This document shows, one piece after another, positions 15,501 to 24,073 of a stretch of 64,000 nucleotides of DNA. Numbering within the stretch: the first letter of the stretch is position 1; the number at the start of each line of letters is the position of its first letter. The notes under the pieces are model-generated. The model was not told where the DNA came from, made no database searches, and was given only the letters and a program-made list of their open reading frames with translations. Both the position numbers and the translations under genes were made by a program. The DNA comes from Lysobacter capsici (lineage in GTDB: Bacteria; Pseudomonadota; Gammaproteobacteria; Xanthomonadales; Xanthomonadaceae), in NCBI RefSeq assembly GCF_014779555.2, contig NZ_CP094357.1:496001-560000 (forward strand), given 5' to 3'.

Positions 15501-16241
15501 ATGAGCCGCCGCGGCACCCTGCTGTTCGGCTGGATCCTGGCGCTGGCGACGATCGCGGTGTTCGCCAGCCTGGGCCGCTGGCAGTCGCATCGCGCGGTCG
15601 AGAAGCAGGCCATGCTCGATGCCGCCGCCGCGGTGCTGCACGATCGCCGGCCCAAGCCGCTGGCGCTCGCCGACGATCCGGCGCGGCTGCGCGATTACGA
15701 CTGGGCCTCGGGCCTTGGCACGTTCGACGCGCGCGGCCCGCTGCTGCTCGACAACCAGCAGCGCAACGGCCGCGCCGGCGTGCGCGTGTACCGCATCTTC
15801 CTGCCGCGCCAGAGCGGCCCGCTGCTGGTCGACCTGGGCTGGCTGCCGCTGGCCGGCGACCGCAAGCTGCCGGTGATCGCCAAGCCCGAGGGCGAGTTCG
15901 CGCTCAGCGGCCTGCTGACCGCGCCGCCGTCCAGCGGCATCGCCCTGGGCGCCGGTATCGGCCGCGAGGGCGAGGGTTGGTTGCTGACCCGGGTCGACCC
16001 GGCCGCGATCGCCAGCACCACTGGTTTGTCGGTGCCGCTGGCGCCGCGCGTGCTGCGCCTGGACCCGGCGATCAAGCTCGGCTACGAGCGCGATCTGGAA
16101 TTGCTCGCCAACACCCTGCCGCCGCAGCAGCATCGCGGTTACGCGCTGCAGTGGTACGCGCTGGCCCTGGCGGTGCTCGCCACGGCCTTGATCCTTACTT
16201 TCCGCCGCAAGCGGACCCGTCCCGACGCCGCGAACCCATGA
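15501..16241 (+). CDS. SURF1-family cytochrome oxidase biogenesis protein
   Basis: A 246-residue membrane protein with helices at about residues 6-24 and 217-235 bracketing a periplasmic domain. Family marks are SLGRWQSHRAVEKQ after the first helix, LLLDNQQRNGRAGVRVY and LLVDLGWLP. SURF1 proteins bind haem a and help insert it into subunit I. The stop overlaps the start of the next gene (ATGA), so the two are coupled. It opens the second, accessory part of the oxidase cluster. Confidence 0.92.
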   Translation: MSRRGTLLFGWILALATIAVFASLGRWQSHRAVEKQAMLDAAAAVLHDRRPKPLALADDPARLRDYDWASGLGTFDARGPLLLDNQQRNGRAGVRVYRIFLPRQSGPLLVDLGWLPLAGDRKLPVIAKPEGEFALSGLLTAPPSSGIALGAGIGREGEGWLLTRVDPAAIASTTGLSVPLAPRVLRLDPAIKLGYERDLELLANTLPPQQHRGYALQWYALALAVLATALILTFRRKRTRPDAANP

Positions 16242-16831
16242 CTACCCCCACCGACACCCTTCCCACCGACCCCGCGTCGGTCCGTCAGCGCAACCGCAAC
16301 CGGCTGGTGTTGATCCTGATCGCCGCGTTCTTCTTCGTGCCGATGCTGGTCGCCGGGATCCTGCGCTTCACCGACCACCATCCGGCGGTGACCCGCCAGC
16401 ACGGCGAATTGCTCGATCCCAAGCCGGACCTGCGCAGGCTCCCGCCGAGCTTCGTGGACGGCAAGCCCTATCCGTGGCAGCCGCAGGCGCGGGTGTGGCG
16501 CATCGTGGTCGCGCCCCAGCCCGGTTGCTTGGATGCCTGCGTCAAACTGTCGCGCGAGCTGGACACGGTGTGGCAGCTGTTCGGCAAGGACGCCGACCAA
16601 GTCGACATCCTGTGGTTCGGCGCCCTGCCCGAGGGGGCCGCGCGGCCGCCGTCGCTGCGGCTGCTGGCCGATTCGCAGTCGACGCGGGCCCGGCTGCCGC
16701 GCCTGAACGATCCGGCCGGCACGCCGGTGTACGTGATCGACCCGAACGGCTTCGTGATTCTGCGCTACGCTCCCGGCTTCGAACCGGGCGGTCTGCGCGA
16801 GGATCTCGTCAAGCTGCTGAAACTGATGTGA
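16238..16831 (+). CDS. Membrane-anchored thioredoxin-fold-like protein of the cytochrome oxidase cluster
   Basis: A 197-residue protein starting MTTPTDTLPTDPASVRQRN at the ATGA overlap with SURF1. One helix (about residues 24-42, LVLILIAAFFFVPMLVAGIL) anchors a periplasmic domain that reads like a degenerate SCO/thioredoxin fold: WRIVVAPQPGCLDACVKL with a C-x3-C pair near residue 98, then VYVIDPNGFVILRY near the end. The C-x3-C matches the copper-binding CxxxC of Sco proteins, but a third metal-binding His is not obvious. Proteins in this position are usually annotated as oxidase-associated; redox or copper handling is inferred. Confidence 0.75.
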   Translation: MTTPTDTLPTDPASVRQRNRNRLVLILIAAFFFVPMLVAGILRFTDHHPAVTRQHGELLDPKPDLRRLPPSFVDGKPYPWQPQARVWRIVVAPQPGCLDACVKLSRELDTVWQLFGKDADQVDILWFGALPEGAARPPSLRLLADSQSTRARLPRLNDPAGTPVYVIDPNGFVILRYAPGFEPGGLREDLVKLLKLM

Positions 16832-16895
16832 TCGGTGGGCCGGCGCGGCGCGCTGGCCCCGGTATCGCAAGCCTCGAGCAGGAAAGAGTTTTCGA

Positions 16896-18059
16896 ATGAG
16901 CGTAGCGAGCATGACCGGCCTGAGCGCTTCGGGCCTGTACAAGAATTTCCATCGCATCGCCTGGCTGGCCGTCGCGCTGGCTTTGTGCGTGATCGTGTTC
17001 GGCGCCTTCGTGCGCCTGTCCAACGCCGGCCTGAGCTGCCCGGACTGGCCGACCTGCTACGGCCGCGCTGCGTGGCCGAGCACCGCGCACGAGATCGGCG
17101 ACCACGCCGCGACCGCGATCCGCCCGGTCGAAGTGCACAAGGCCTGGCGCGAACAATTCCATCGCATGATCGCCGGCCTGCTCGGCGTGCTGGTGCTGAC
17201 CCTGGCGCTGGTGTCGGCGCGCCGGCGCAGCAAGGGCATGTTGCAGATCGCGCTGGCCGCTGTGGTGGTCGCGATCGCGATCCCGCTGTACATGAAGGGC
17301 CAGCACGTCGCCGCGTCCGCGCTGGCGATCGTCGGCGAAGGCATCCTGCTCGCCGCGGCCTTGCGCTGGAGCAATACCGATCTGTCGCGCGCCAGCGCGC
17401 TGACCCTGGCGGTGATCATCTTCCAGGCCCTGCTGGGCATGTGGACGGTGACCTGGCTGCTCAAGCCGATCGTGGTGATGGGCCATCTGCTCGGTGGCTT
17501 GCTGACCTTCTCGCTGCTGGTGTGGATCGCCTGGCGCGCGACCAATCAGCCGATCCGGCTGGCCGATGCGGTCAGCGTGCGCCGCCTGATCATGCTCGGC
17601 ATCGCCGTGCTCGGCGTGCAGATCGCGCTCGGCGGCTGGACCAGCGCCAATTACGCCGCGCTCGCCTGCGGCAACGATTTCCCGACCTGCGTCGGCCAGT
17701 GGATGCCGCGCCACGATTTCCGCGAAGCCTTCGTGCTGTGGCGCGGGATCGGCGTGGACTACGAAGGCGGCATCCTCGACGGCGAGGCGCGCATCGCGAT
17801 CCAGCTCGCGCACCGGGCGATGGCGATGGTCGTGTTCGTGTACTTGCTGGGCCTGATGGTGAAGCTGCTGCGCACCCCGGGCATGCGCGGTTGGGCGAGC
17901 CTGTTGGGCGCATTGACCCTGCTGCAGGTCGGCCTGGGCATCGCCAACGTCAAACTCAGCCTGCCGCTCGCGGTCGCGGTCGCGCATAACGCCGGCGCGG
18001 TGCTGCTGCTGTTCGTGCTGGTGTCGCTGCTCGCGCGCCTGCGCACGCCGGAGACCTGA
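16896..18059 (+). CDS. ctaA: Haem A synthase, COX15/CtaA family
   Basis: A 387-residue, eight-helix membrane protein that oxidises the C8 methyl of haem O to a formyl group, giving haem A. Conserved features include [20 protein letters not shown] near the first helix, [12 protein letters not shown], a second repeat unit [13 protein letters not shown], and [11 protein letters not shown], with His residues for the haem sites. The start is the ATG about 20 bases after AGGAAAGAG. Its TGA overlaps the ATG of ctaB, so the two haem-modifying enzymes are coupled. Confidence 0.95.
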   Translation: MSVASMTGLSASGLYKNFHRIAWLAVALALCVIVFGAFVRLSNAGLSCPDWPTCYGRAAWPSTAHEIGDHAATAIRPVEVHKAWREQFHRMIAGLLGVLVLTLALVSARRRSKGMLQIALAAVVVAIAIPLYMKGQHVAASALAIVGEGILLAAALRWSNTDLSRASALTLAVIIFQALLGMWTVTWLLKPIVVMGHLLGGLLTFSLLVWIAWRATNQPIRLADAVSVRRLIMLGIAVLGVQIALGGWTSANYAALACGNDFPTCVGQWMPRHDFREAFVLWRGIGVDYEGGILDGEARIAIQLAHRAMAMVVFVYLLGLMVKLLRTPGMRGWASLLGALTLLQVGLGIANVKLSLPLAVAVAHNAGAVLLLFVLVSLLARLRTPET

Positions 18060-18991
18060 TGAACGCCACCAGCCGTCCCACCGCGAGGCAATACTGGGCG
18101 CTGACCAAGCCGCGCGTGGTCGCGTTGATCGTGTTCACCGCGATCGTCGGCATGTTCCTGGCGGTGCCGGGCTGGCCGCCGTTGCGCGAGTCGGTGCTGG
18201 GCTTTCTCGGCATCTGGCTGGCCGCGTCCTCGGCCGCGGCGATCAACCAACTGCTGGACTCGCGCATCGACGCCAAGATGGCGCGCACCTCGTGGCGGCC
18301 GATCGTCGCCGGCCAGGTATCGCCGACCCAGGCGCTGGTGTTCGCGTTGATCCTGGCCGCCGCCTCGATGCTGATCCTGGTGCTGTGGGTCAACGTGATC
18401 ACCGCGGTGCTGACTTTCGCCTCGCTGATCGGCTACGCGGTGATCTACACCGTGTTCCTCAAGCGCGCCACGCCGCAGAACATCGTGATCGGCGGCGTCG
18501 CCGGCGCCGCGCCGCCGCTGCTGGGCTGGGCCGCGGTCACCGGCATGCAGGGGCCGTGGGACTGGGCGCACGCGCTGCTGCTGGTGCTGATCATCTTCGT
18601 GTGGACGCCGCCGCATTTCTGGGCGCTGGCGATCTTCCGCCGCGCCGACTACGCGCGCGCGATGGTGCCGATGCTGCCGGTCACCCACGGCGTGCAGTAC
18701 ACGCGCTGGCAGATCCTGTTCTACACCGTGCTGCTGGTGGCGGTGACGGTGATGCCGTGGGCGGTGGGCATGAGCGGCGTGTTCTACCTGGGCGGCGCGT
18801 TGGTGCTCGGCGCGATGTTCCTGTACTACGCCTGGAAACTGATGGACCCGCCCGACGAGTTGTACGCGATGCGGGTTTTCAACTACTCGATCGTCTACTT
18901 GATGGCGTTGTTCGCGTTCTTGATGATCGACCACTGGATGCTGCCGGCGTTGCAGCCGGCCGCGGCGTTCGAGCTGCGCCAGGTGGGTTGA
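18059..18991 (+). CDS. ctaB: Protohaem IX farnesyltransferase (haem O synthase)
   Basis: A 310-residue, nine-helix UbiA-family prenyltransferase that adds farnesyl to haem B to give haem O, the substrate of CtaA. The first Asp-rich site is [19 protein letters not shown] followed by WRPI, where the usual NxxxDxxxDxxMxRTxxRP pattern is intact (QLLDSRID). The second region includes [20 protein letters not shown]. It starts with a TGATG overlap with ctaA and completes the haem A pathway in this cluster. Confidence 0.96.
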   Translation: MNATSRPTARQYWALTKPRVVALIVFTAIVGMFLAVPGWPPLRESVLGFLGIWLAASSAAAINQLLDSRIDAKMARTSWRPIVAGQVSPTQALVFALILAAASMLILVLWVNVITAVLTFASLIGYAVIYTVFLKRATPQNIVIGGVAGAAPPLLGWAAVTGMQGPWDWAHALLLVLIIFVWTPPHFWALAIFRRADYARAMVPMLPVTHGVQYTRWQILFYTVLLVAVTVMPWAVGMSGVFYLGGALVLGAMFLYYAWKLMDPPDELYAMRVFNYSIVYLMALFAFLMIDHWMLPALQPAAAFELRQVG

Positions 18992-19047
18992 TCGGTCGCG
19001 CGCCGAACGCGCGACCACCATTCGAAAACCAGGGGGAGATGCTGTCG

Positions 19048-20358
19048 ATGAGGAATCCGGTCCTTCGTTCCATCACGGCGCTCCTGCCGCTGGCCGTCGC
19101 CTTCGCGGCGTCGGCGCAGACCCCATCGCCAGCCAATGCGTCGGCGGCCGACGATCTGGTGGTGACCGCGGCCAGGCTGTTCGACGCGCGCAGCGGCAAG
19201 TTGATCGACCGGCCGCAGGTGCTGATCCGCGACGGCCGCATCGTCGAGGTCGGCCGCGTCGGCGACGCCGTACCCGAGGGCATCAAACGCCTGGACCTGG
19301 CCGGCATGACCTTGCTGCCGGGCCTGATCGACATGCACACCCACCTGGATTCCGATCCGAGCTACGGCGGTTACACCGGCCTGCAGTTCAACGATCGCTT
19401 CTGGTCGGTGCTCGCGGTCAAGCACGCGCAGCAGACCCTCGATGCCGGCTTCACCACCGTGCGCAACGTCGGCGCCGATGCGTGGAACGATGTCGGCCTG
19501 CGCCAGGCCATCGACGAAGGCCTGTTGCGCGGCCCGCGCATCGTCACCGCGGCGTATTCCTTCGGCGCCACCGGCGGGCATTGCGATTCGACCTTTTTCC
19601 CGCCGTCGATGAATCAGAAGAGCCCGTACAACGCCGACTCGCCCGAACAGGCACGCCAGCGCGTGCGCGAGCTGCGCAAGTACGGCGCGCAGGTGATCAA
19701 GATCTGCGCCACCGGCGGCGTGTTCTCGCGCAATACCGAGCCGGGCCAGCAGCAGATGAGCTTTGAAGACATGAAGGCCGTCGCCGACGAAGCGCACCAG
19801 TGGGGCCTGCGCGTGGCCGCGCACGCGCACGGCGCCAGCGGCATCCGCGACGCGATCCGCGCCGGCGTCGACACCATCGAACACGCCAGCCTGATCGACG
19901 ACGAAGGCATTCGCCTGGCCAGGCAGCACGGCGCGTGGTTGTCGATGGACATCTACAACACCGACTACACCCAGGCCGAGGGCAAGAAGAACGGCGTGCT
20001 CGAGGACAACCTGCGCAAGGACCGTGAAGTCGCCGACATCCAGCGCGAGAATTTCCGCCGCGCGCATGCGGCCGGGGTGAAGATGGTCTACGGCACCGAC
20101 GCGGGCGTGTACCCGCACGGGCAAAACGGCCGCCAGTTCGCGATCATGACCCGCTACGGCATGAGCGCGGCGCAGGCGATCCAGGCGGCGACCGCGAACG
20201 CGGCCGAGGCCTTGGGCCGCAAGGACGTCGGCATCATCGAGAAAGGCCGCTGGGGCGACCTGATCGCGGTCGCCGGCGATCCGACCCAGGACGTGGCCTT
20301 GCTGGCCTCGGTGCCGGTGGTGATCAAGGGCGGCGAGGTGGTGAAGGACGTGCGTTGA
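19048..20358 (+). CDS. Secreted amidohydrolase-superfamily protein (imidazolonepropionase/prolidase-like)
   Basis: A 436-residue precursor starting MRNPVLRSITALLPLAVAFA; this ATG is preferred over one 9 bases upstream because AGGGGGAG ends 9 bases before it. After a signal peptide (to about residue 24) comes an amidohydrolase barrel: GLIDMHTHLDSD with the metal-binding HxH, KICATGGVFSR with the likely carboxylated Lys, RVAAHAHGASGIRDA, IEHASLIDDEG, and YGTDAGVYPHG with the catalytic Asp. The resemblance is to secreted Xaa-Pro dipeptidase-type amidohydrolases; substrate not certain. It lies 56 bases after ctaB on the same strand but is probably a separate function. Confidence 0.88.
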   Translation: MRNPVLRSITALLPLAVAFAASAQTPSPANASAADDLVVTAARLFDARSGKLIDRPQVLIRDGRIVEVGRVGDAVPEGIKRLDLAGMTLLPGLIDMHTHLDSDPSYGGYTGLQFNDRFWSVLAVKHAQQTLDAGFTTVRNVGADAWNDVGLRQAIDEGLLRGPRIVTAAYSFGATGGHCDSTFFPPSMNQKSPYNADSPEQARQRVRELRKYGAQVIKICATGGVFSRNTEPGQQQMSFEDMKAVADEAHQWGLRVAAHAHGASGIRDAIRAGVDTIEHASLIDDEGIRLARQHGAWLSMDIYNTDYTQAEGKKNGVLEDNLRKDREVADIQRENFRRAHAAGVKMVYGTDAGVYPHGQNGRQFAIMTRYGMSAAQAIQAATANAAEALGRKDVGIIEKGRWGDLIAVAGDPTQDVALLASVPVVIKGGEVVKDVR

Positions 20359-20407
20359 GCGTTTGGGCGGGTGGTTGCGACGCGCTCCCTCAGTCGAGCG
20401 CTATTGA

Positions 20408-20790
20408 TTGCCCACTTTGCAAAAGGGGGCGGCGCTCGGCGTCAAATCGCTGCTGGACGATGCATAGCGCGGGGATTTGCTCTTTCGTCGGCGGCGTCGC
20501 GATCTGATCGAAAAGCAAATCCCCCCTGGCCCCCCTTTTTCAAAGGGGGGGAGCCCTTCGTTGTGGATCCGCAAGGGCGAGTGGATGCCGGGCTCTCCAT
20601 CATTCGAGCGCGTTGAGGTTTGCCCACTTTGAAAAAGGGAGCGGCGCCCGGCGTCAAATCGTTGCTGGCCGATGCATAGCGCGGGGGATTTGCTCTTTCG
20701 TCGCCGGCGTCGCGATCTGATCGAAAAGCAAATCCCCTGGCCCCCTGACCAAAGAGGGGAACCGTTCGTTGTGGATTCGAACGGCTGGTT
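20408..20790. repeat. Direct duplication of a C-tract repeat unit, period 212 bp
   Basis: Two copies begin at 20408 and 20620 with TTGCCCACTTTG. Each runs through GGCGTCAAATCG, TGCATAGCGCGGGG, ATTTGCTCTTTCGTC, GCGTCGCGATCTGATCGAAA and AGCAAATCCCCC to TTCGTTGTGGAT. Inside sits the CCCCCTGGCCCCCCTTTTT / CAAAGGGGGG hairpin seen elsewhere at about 24000, 48316 and 56430. Copy 2 is diverged in the hairpin (CCCCTGACCAAAGAGGGG). No protein gene is supported in 20359-20788. Confidence 0.8.
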
Positions 20791-21796
20791 AATCCGCAAC
20801 TTGTTCCGGCGCCACCTGCGCCCGCTGCTGCGCCGCCCGCCGCGCATAACGTCGCGCGATATGCGCGCACACGATCAACTGCAGTTGATGGAAGATCATC
20901 ACCGGCAGCACGATCGCGCCGAGCGTACTGCTCGCGAACAATATCTTCGCCATCGGCACGCCGGTGGCCAGGCTCTTCTTCGAGCCGCAGAACACGATCG
21001 CGATTTCGTCCTCGCGCGAGAATCCCATCCGGCGCGCGGCGAAGGTGGTGGTCAGCATCACCGCCGCGAGCAGCAGCGCGCATACGCCGATCACCACGTA
21101 CAACGCGCCCAGCGGCGTGTTCTGCCACAGGCCGCTGCTGACCGAAGCGGCGAACGCGGTGTACACCACCAGCAGCACCGTGCCCTGGTCGGTGTAGCGC
21201 AGCACCGCGCGCTGGCGTTCCACCCAGGCGCCGATCCAGCGCCGCAGCAGATGCCCGGCCACGAACGGCACCAGCAACTGCAGCATGATCTTGCCGATCG
21301 CTTCGCCTGGGTTCGCCATCGCGCCATGCGCGCCGGCCAGCGCGCTCATCAGCAGCGGGGTCAGGAACACGCCCAGCAGGCTCGACGCCGAGGCGCTGCA
21401 CACCGCTGCCGGCACGTTGCCGCCGGCCATCGAGGTGAACGCGATCGAGGACTGCACGGTCGAGGGCAGGGTGCACAGGAACAGCAGACCCAGGTACAGC
21501 TCCGGCGTCAGCCAATGGCCCGACAGCGGCCGCAGCGCCAGCCCGAGCAGCGGAAACAGCACGAAGGTGCTGGCGAAGATCACCAGGTGCAATCGCCAGT
21601 GCAAGGCGCCGGCGAGGATCGCCTCGCGCGACAGGCGCGCGCCGTGCAGGAAGAACAGCGCGGCGATGGCGACATTGGTGAAATCGTCCAGGGCGCCGGC
21701 CGACACGCCGCGGACCGGAAACCACCAGGCCAATGCGACCGCGCCCAGCAGGGCCAGGGTGAAGGCGTCGACGCGCAGACGTTTTAGCCAGTGCAT
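20789..21796 (-). CDS. Bile acid:sodium symporter family transporter (YfeH/SLC10A7-like)
   Basis: A 335-residue membrane protein starting MHWLKRLRVDAFTLALLG with about ten hydrophobic helices. Family marks include NVAIAALFFLHGARLS, LCTLPSTVQSSIAFTSMAGG (the discontinuous helix region that binds sodium and substrate) and the later IVFCGSKKSLATGVPMA. This matches the SBF-like CPA group to which SLC10A7 and YfeH belong rather than the arsenite or classical bile-acid branch. Substrate unknown. An in-frame extension to 21877 derives from GGGATTC repeats and is rejected. Its 3' end touches the repeat block on the left. Confidence 0.88.
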   Translation of the reverse strand: MHWLKRLRVDAFTLALLGAVALAWWFPVRGVSAGALDDFTNVAIAALFFLHGARLSREAILAGALHWRLHLVIFASTFVLFPLLGLALRPLSGHWLTPELYLGLLFLCTLPSTVQSSIAFTSMAGGNVPAAVCSASASSLLGVFLTPLLMSALAGAHGAMANPGEAIGKIMLQLLVPFVAGHLLRRWIGAWVERQRAVLRYTDQGTVLLVVYTAFAASVSSGLWQNTPLGALYVVIGVCALLLAAVMLTTTFAARRMGFSREDEIAIVFCGSKKSLATGVPMAKILFASSTLGAIVLPVMIFHQLQLIVCAHIARRYARRAAQQRAQVAPEQVAD

Positions 21797-22147
21797 TGGA
21801 GGCGGGGATTCGGGATTGGGGATTCGGGATTCGCGGGGTCGGCGTGTGTGTGGTTCAACCGGGGGTATCGTCCGCATTCTGGCCGGCGCATGTCGTCCGG
21901 TCCATTGCCTGTCGTGGCGCTCTCACCCACGGCGATCGTGGGTTTCGCACTGTAGGAGCGGCGCGAGCCGCGACAGCGCCACTTCGCATCCCGACGGTTC
22001 TGGCCTGGGTCGGTGATGGGTGGCGGTCGGCCTCGCCTTTGCGGCGAGGTTTCATTGCCGCGGTCGCGGCTCGCGCCGCTCCTACAGGGGGCGGGCGGAG
22101 CTAGCGTCGCGAGTGCGGATTGCGCACCCGCGAACGCACCCCTCACC
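21797..22147. repeat. Repeat-filled gap with heptamer tract and inverted GTAGGAGC pair
   Basis: No gene is seen here. At 21800-21838 lies a short run of the GGGATTC heptamer. At 21953-21978 there is CTGTAGGAGCGGCGCGAGCC and on, and at 22059-22086 its reverse complement ending GCCGCTCCTACAG, leaving about 80 bases of unrelated sequence between the arms. The pair belongs to the same family as 6095-6181. Confidence 0.8.
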
Positions 22148-22522
22148 TCACCAAGGCTTGACCTTGTCCGCGATCTCCGCCGCGCTGTCGGGCGTCACGT
22201 ACCACTTGCCCGGTTCTTCGTACTCGAAGTCGATCGCGACTTCGGCCGCTTCGCGGTTGATGCGGATGATGCACACCCGCCACGGCGCCTTGTCCTTGAC
22301 CTGGGTGACCCGGCGCAGTTCCTCCAGGCGGTTTTCGATCTCCACGCCCGACGGCGTCAGCGGTTCGCCCGGCTGGCCTTTGTCGTAGCGGAAGCCGTTG
22401 AGGCGGCTGATGCCGTCGCCGTACCACGCGATCAGCGCGTAACCGTCCCACGGCCGTTCGCCGGCCTTGGGGTCGACCACGATCAGGCGCGCGATCTCGC
22501 CAAGCAATTCGTCTCTGTTCAT
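22148..22522 (-). CDS. Probable immunity protein, YezG (DUF600)-like
   Basis: A 124-residue cytoplasmic protein starting MNRDELLGEIARLIVVDPKA. It is acidic, has no signal peptide, and shows the pattern of YezG-type immunity proteins: an N-terminal helix, then WDGYALIAWYGDGISRLNGF, a central helix around ENRLEELRRV and a C-terminal strand pair AIDFEYEEPGKWYVTPDS. It lies 38 bases downstream of a gene encoding an Endonuclease_NS_2-type nuclease. In Bacillus the corresponding YeeF nuclease toxin is neutralised by YezG, so the pairing supports the assignment. Family membership is by eye; confidence is moderate. Confidence 0.6.
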   Translation of the reverse strand: MNRDELLGEIARLIVVDPKAGERPWDGYALIAWYGDGISRLNGFRYDKGQPGEPLTPSGVEIENRLEELRRVTQVKDKAPWRVCIIRINREAAEVAIDFEYEEPGKWYVTPDSAAEIADKVKPW

Positions 22523-22560
22523 GTCCTGCCTTGGGCGTATCGGTAAGGGCGCGCCGGCGT

Positions 22561-23508
22561 TCAACCGGCGGCGATCATGTCGTCCATCTGACTGCCGTCG
22601 ACCCGGTCGTAGTGCTGACCGGCGCGGTTGTCGAAGCTGACGCGTTGATCGTAAACCCTGCTGCCGTCGCTCGGGTCGATGACCTCATAGGAAATGCGAA
22701 CCCGGTCCGGTCGATCGACGTTGCGCGGGGTCAGATCGACGCTGATCTGCACGTCCATGCCCTTGTCGACCCAGGCCGCCCATTCGTTTTCCAGGGTCTT
22801 GTAGGCGCCCATGTTGAAGTTGCCGTTCTGCGGAAACAGGTTCTTCAGGCCCTGATCGGTGACGAAGCGGTGGCCGAACACGTGGCCGCCCTGGTCGCCT
22901 TCGATGCCGCGATCGGCGGCGGCGCCTTGCGCCTCGGTCTCCGCGTCGCTGCGTTCGAGCTTGCTGAACACGGTGCGCAAGGTGCCCTCGGCGTGAATCG
23001 GCCGGCCTTGCGAGTCGACCGTCCAGACCGCGTCGTTGACCTCGCCGCTGTCGGGGTTGACGACGCTGGCGGAGATTTCGCGGGTGCCGTCCTGCGATGA
23101 CGGCGACAGGCCCAGCCATTGCTTGAGCTTGTCGACCAGGCCGCCGTCGCCGTCGTCGCGCGGCAGCGCCGCGTAGGCATCGCGCACCTGCGGCCCGCTG
23201 CTGCGTTCGACCGCGCCGGCGATGGTGTCGCGTCCGAATGCGGCTTCGAGCTTATGCAGTTGCGGCGCGTCGAGTTTGCCGGCGAGGTCCTGCGCGATCG
23301 TGTCGCGCTCGGCCAGCGGCAGCGCATCGACCTGCTCGCGCAAGCTGTCGAGTTGCGGCGGCGTCAGCGCCTCGGTCGCGGCGCGCGCTTGCGCCGGGTC
23401 GGCATCGCGCAAGGCCTGCGGCGTGATCGCCCCGGCCGACGACTGCGCCGACGGGTCCAACGGCGGCAGGCGCTCGAAGGCGGGGCGCGAGCTGATCGGG
23501 TCGGTCAT
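22561..23508 (-). CDS. Putative DNA/RNA non-specific endonuclease toxin (Endonuclea_NS_2 type)
   Basis: A 315-residue protein starting MTDPISSRPAFERLPPLD (an ATG 21 bases upstream is possible; neither has a good ribosome site). Residues 1-130 are Ala/Asp/Gln-rich and helical, perhaps a delivery or targeting region. Residues 140-315 match the beta-beta-alpha-metal nuclease fold used by YeeF/EssD toxins: DQGGHVFGHRF with a candidate catalytic His near 209, LFPQNGNFNMGAYKTLENEW with the metal-binding Asn region, and DVQISVDLTP. There is no signal peptide, PAAR or Rhs region, so the export route is not visible. The downstream YezG-like gene is the likely antidote. A role in interbacterial killing is inferred. 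Confidence 0.65.
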   Translation of the reverse strand: MTDPISSRPAFERLPPLDPSAQSSAGAITPQALRDADPAQARAATEALTPPQLDSLREQVDALPLAERDTIAQDLAGKLDAPQLHKLEAAFGRDTIAGAVERSSGPQVRDAYAALPRDDGDGGLVDKLKQWLGLSPSSQDGTREISASVVNPDSGEVNDAVWTVDSQGRPIHAEGTLRTVFSKLERSDAETEAQGAAADRGIEGDQGGHVFGHRFVTDQGLKNLFPQNGNFNMGAYKTLENEWAAWVDKGMDVQISVDLTPRNVDRPDRVRISYEVIDPSDGSRVYDQRVSFDNRAGQHYDRVDGSQMDDMIAAG

Positions 23509-24073
23509 CGACGGGGCCTGACTATGCATTGGTTACACAGGAAGTTAGCCATTAATGCGCCGGGATCCCAGTGGGGAAAACCCCTGGTATGTATTTCAAT
23601 TCAATGACTTCGGCCAGGGTTGGTCCCATCCGGCCGGGCCAGTCGCAGGGGCTTGAGGGATAGGCATTCCCCCGCTTCGCGACGGCTACGGGTCGAATCT
23701 TCGACGTCGTCTGATCGCGGTGGAATCGATGGGTTGAATGGATCGGATGTAGCGATCCAGGTCGCGTCGCAGGCGGGGTGTCGCGAAAATCCCCCGCGCT
23801 GATGAGGCGCCGCGACTTCGTGCCGGCGCGGGGCGCTCGCCCCCTTTTTCAAAGGGGGCGATGATTTTGTTCGGGATTCGGGATTCGGGATTCGGGATTC
23901 GGGATTCGGGATTCGGGATTCGGGAGTCGGAAGTCGGAAGTCGGAAGTCGGAAGTCGCATTGCGACGCATCCCACCCGACAAAGCACGTCCCGCTTTTCC
24001 CCCTTTTGCAAAAGGGGGGCAGGGGGGAGTCGCTTTTAGCTCCTAACCCGGCAACCCCAACAACCCAGCAACC
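23509..24073. repeat. Gap with heptamer microsatellite and C-tract hairpin
   Basis: The 565 bases hold no supported gene. The part next to the nuclease gene (23525-23620) is AT-richer than its surroundings and probably carries that gene's promoter. At 23868-23962 a run of GGGATTC heptamers passes into GGAAGTC heptamers. At about 23838-23860 and 23995-24030 lie CCCCCTTTTTCAAAGGGGGC and CCCCCTTTTGCAAAAGGGGG with the GCAGGGGGGAGTCGC extension, members of the same C-tract family as at 20.4, 48.3 and 56.4 kb. Confidence 0.8.

Noticed and set aside
18292-19047. A long N-terminal extension of the amidohydrolase reaching back through ctaB
   Set aside because: It is out of frame with ctaB and only a shadow; a signal peptide with a good ribosome site starts at 19048.
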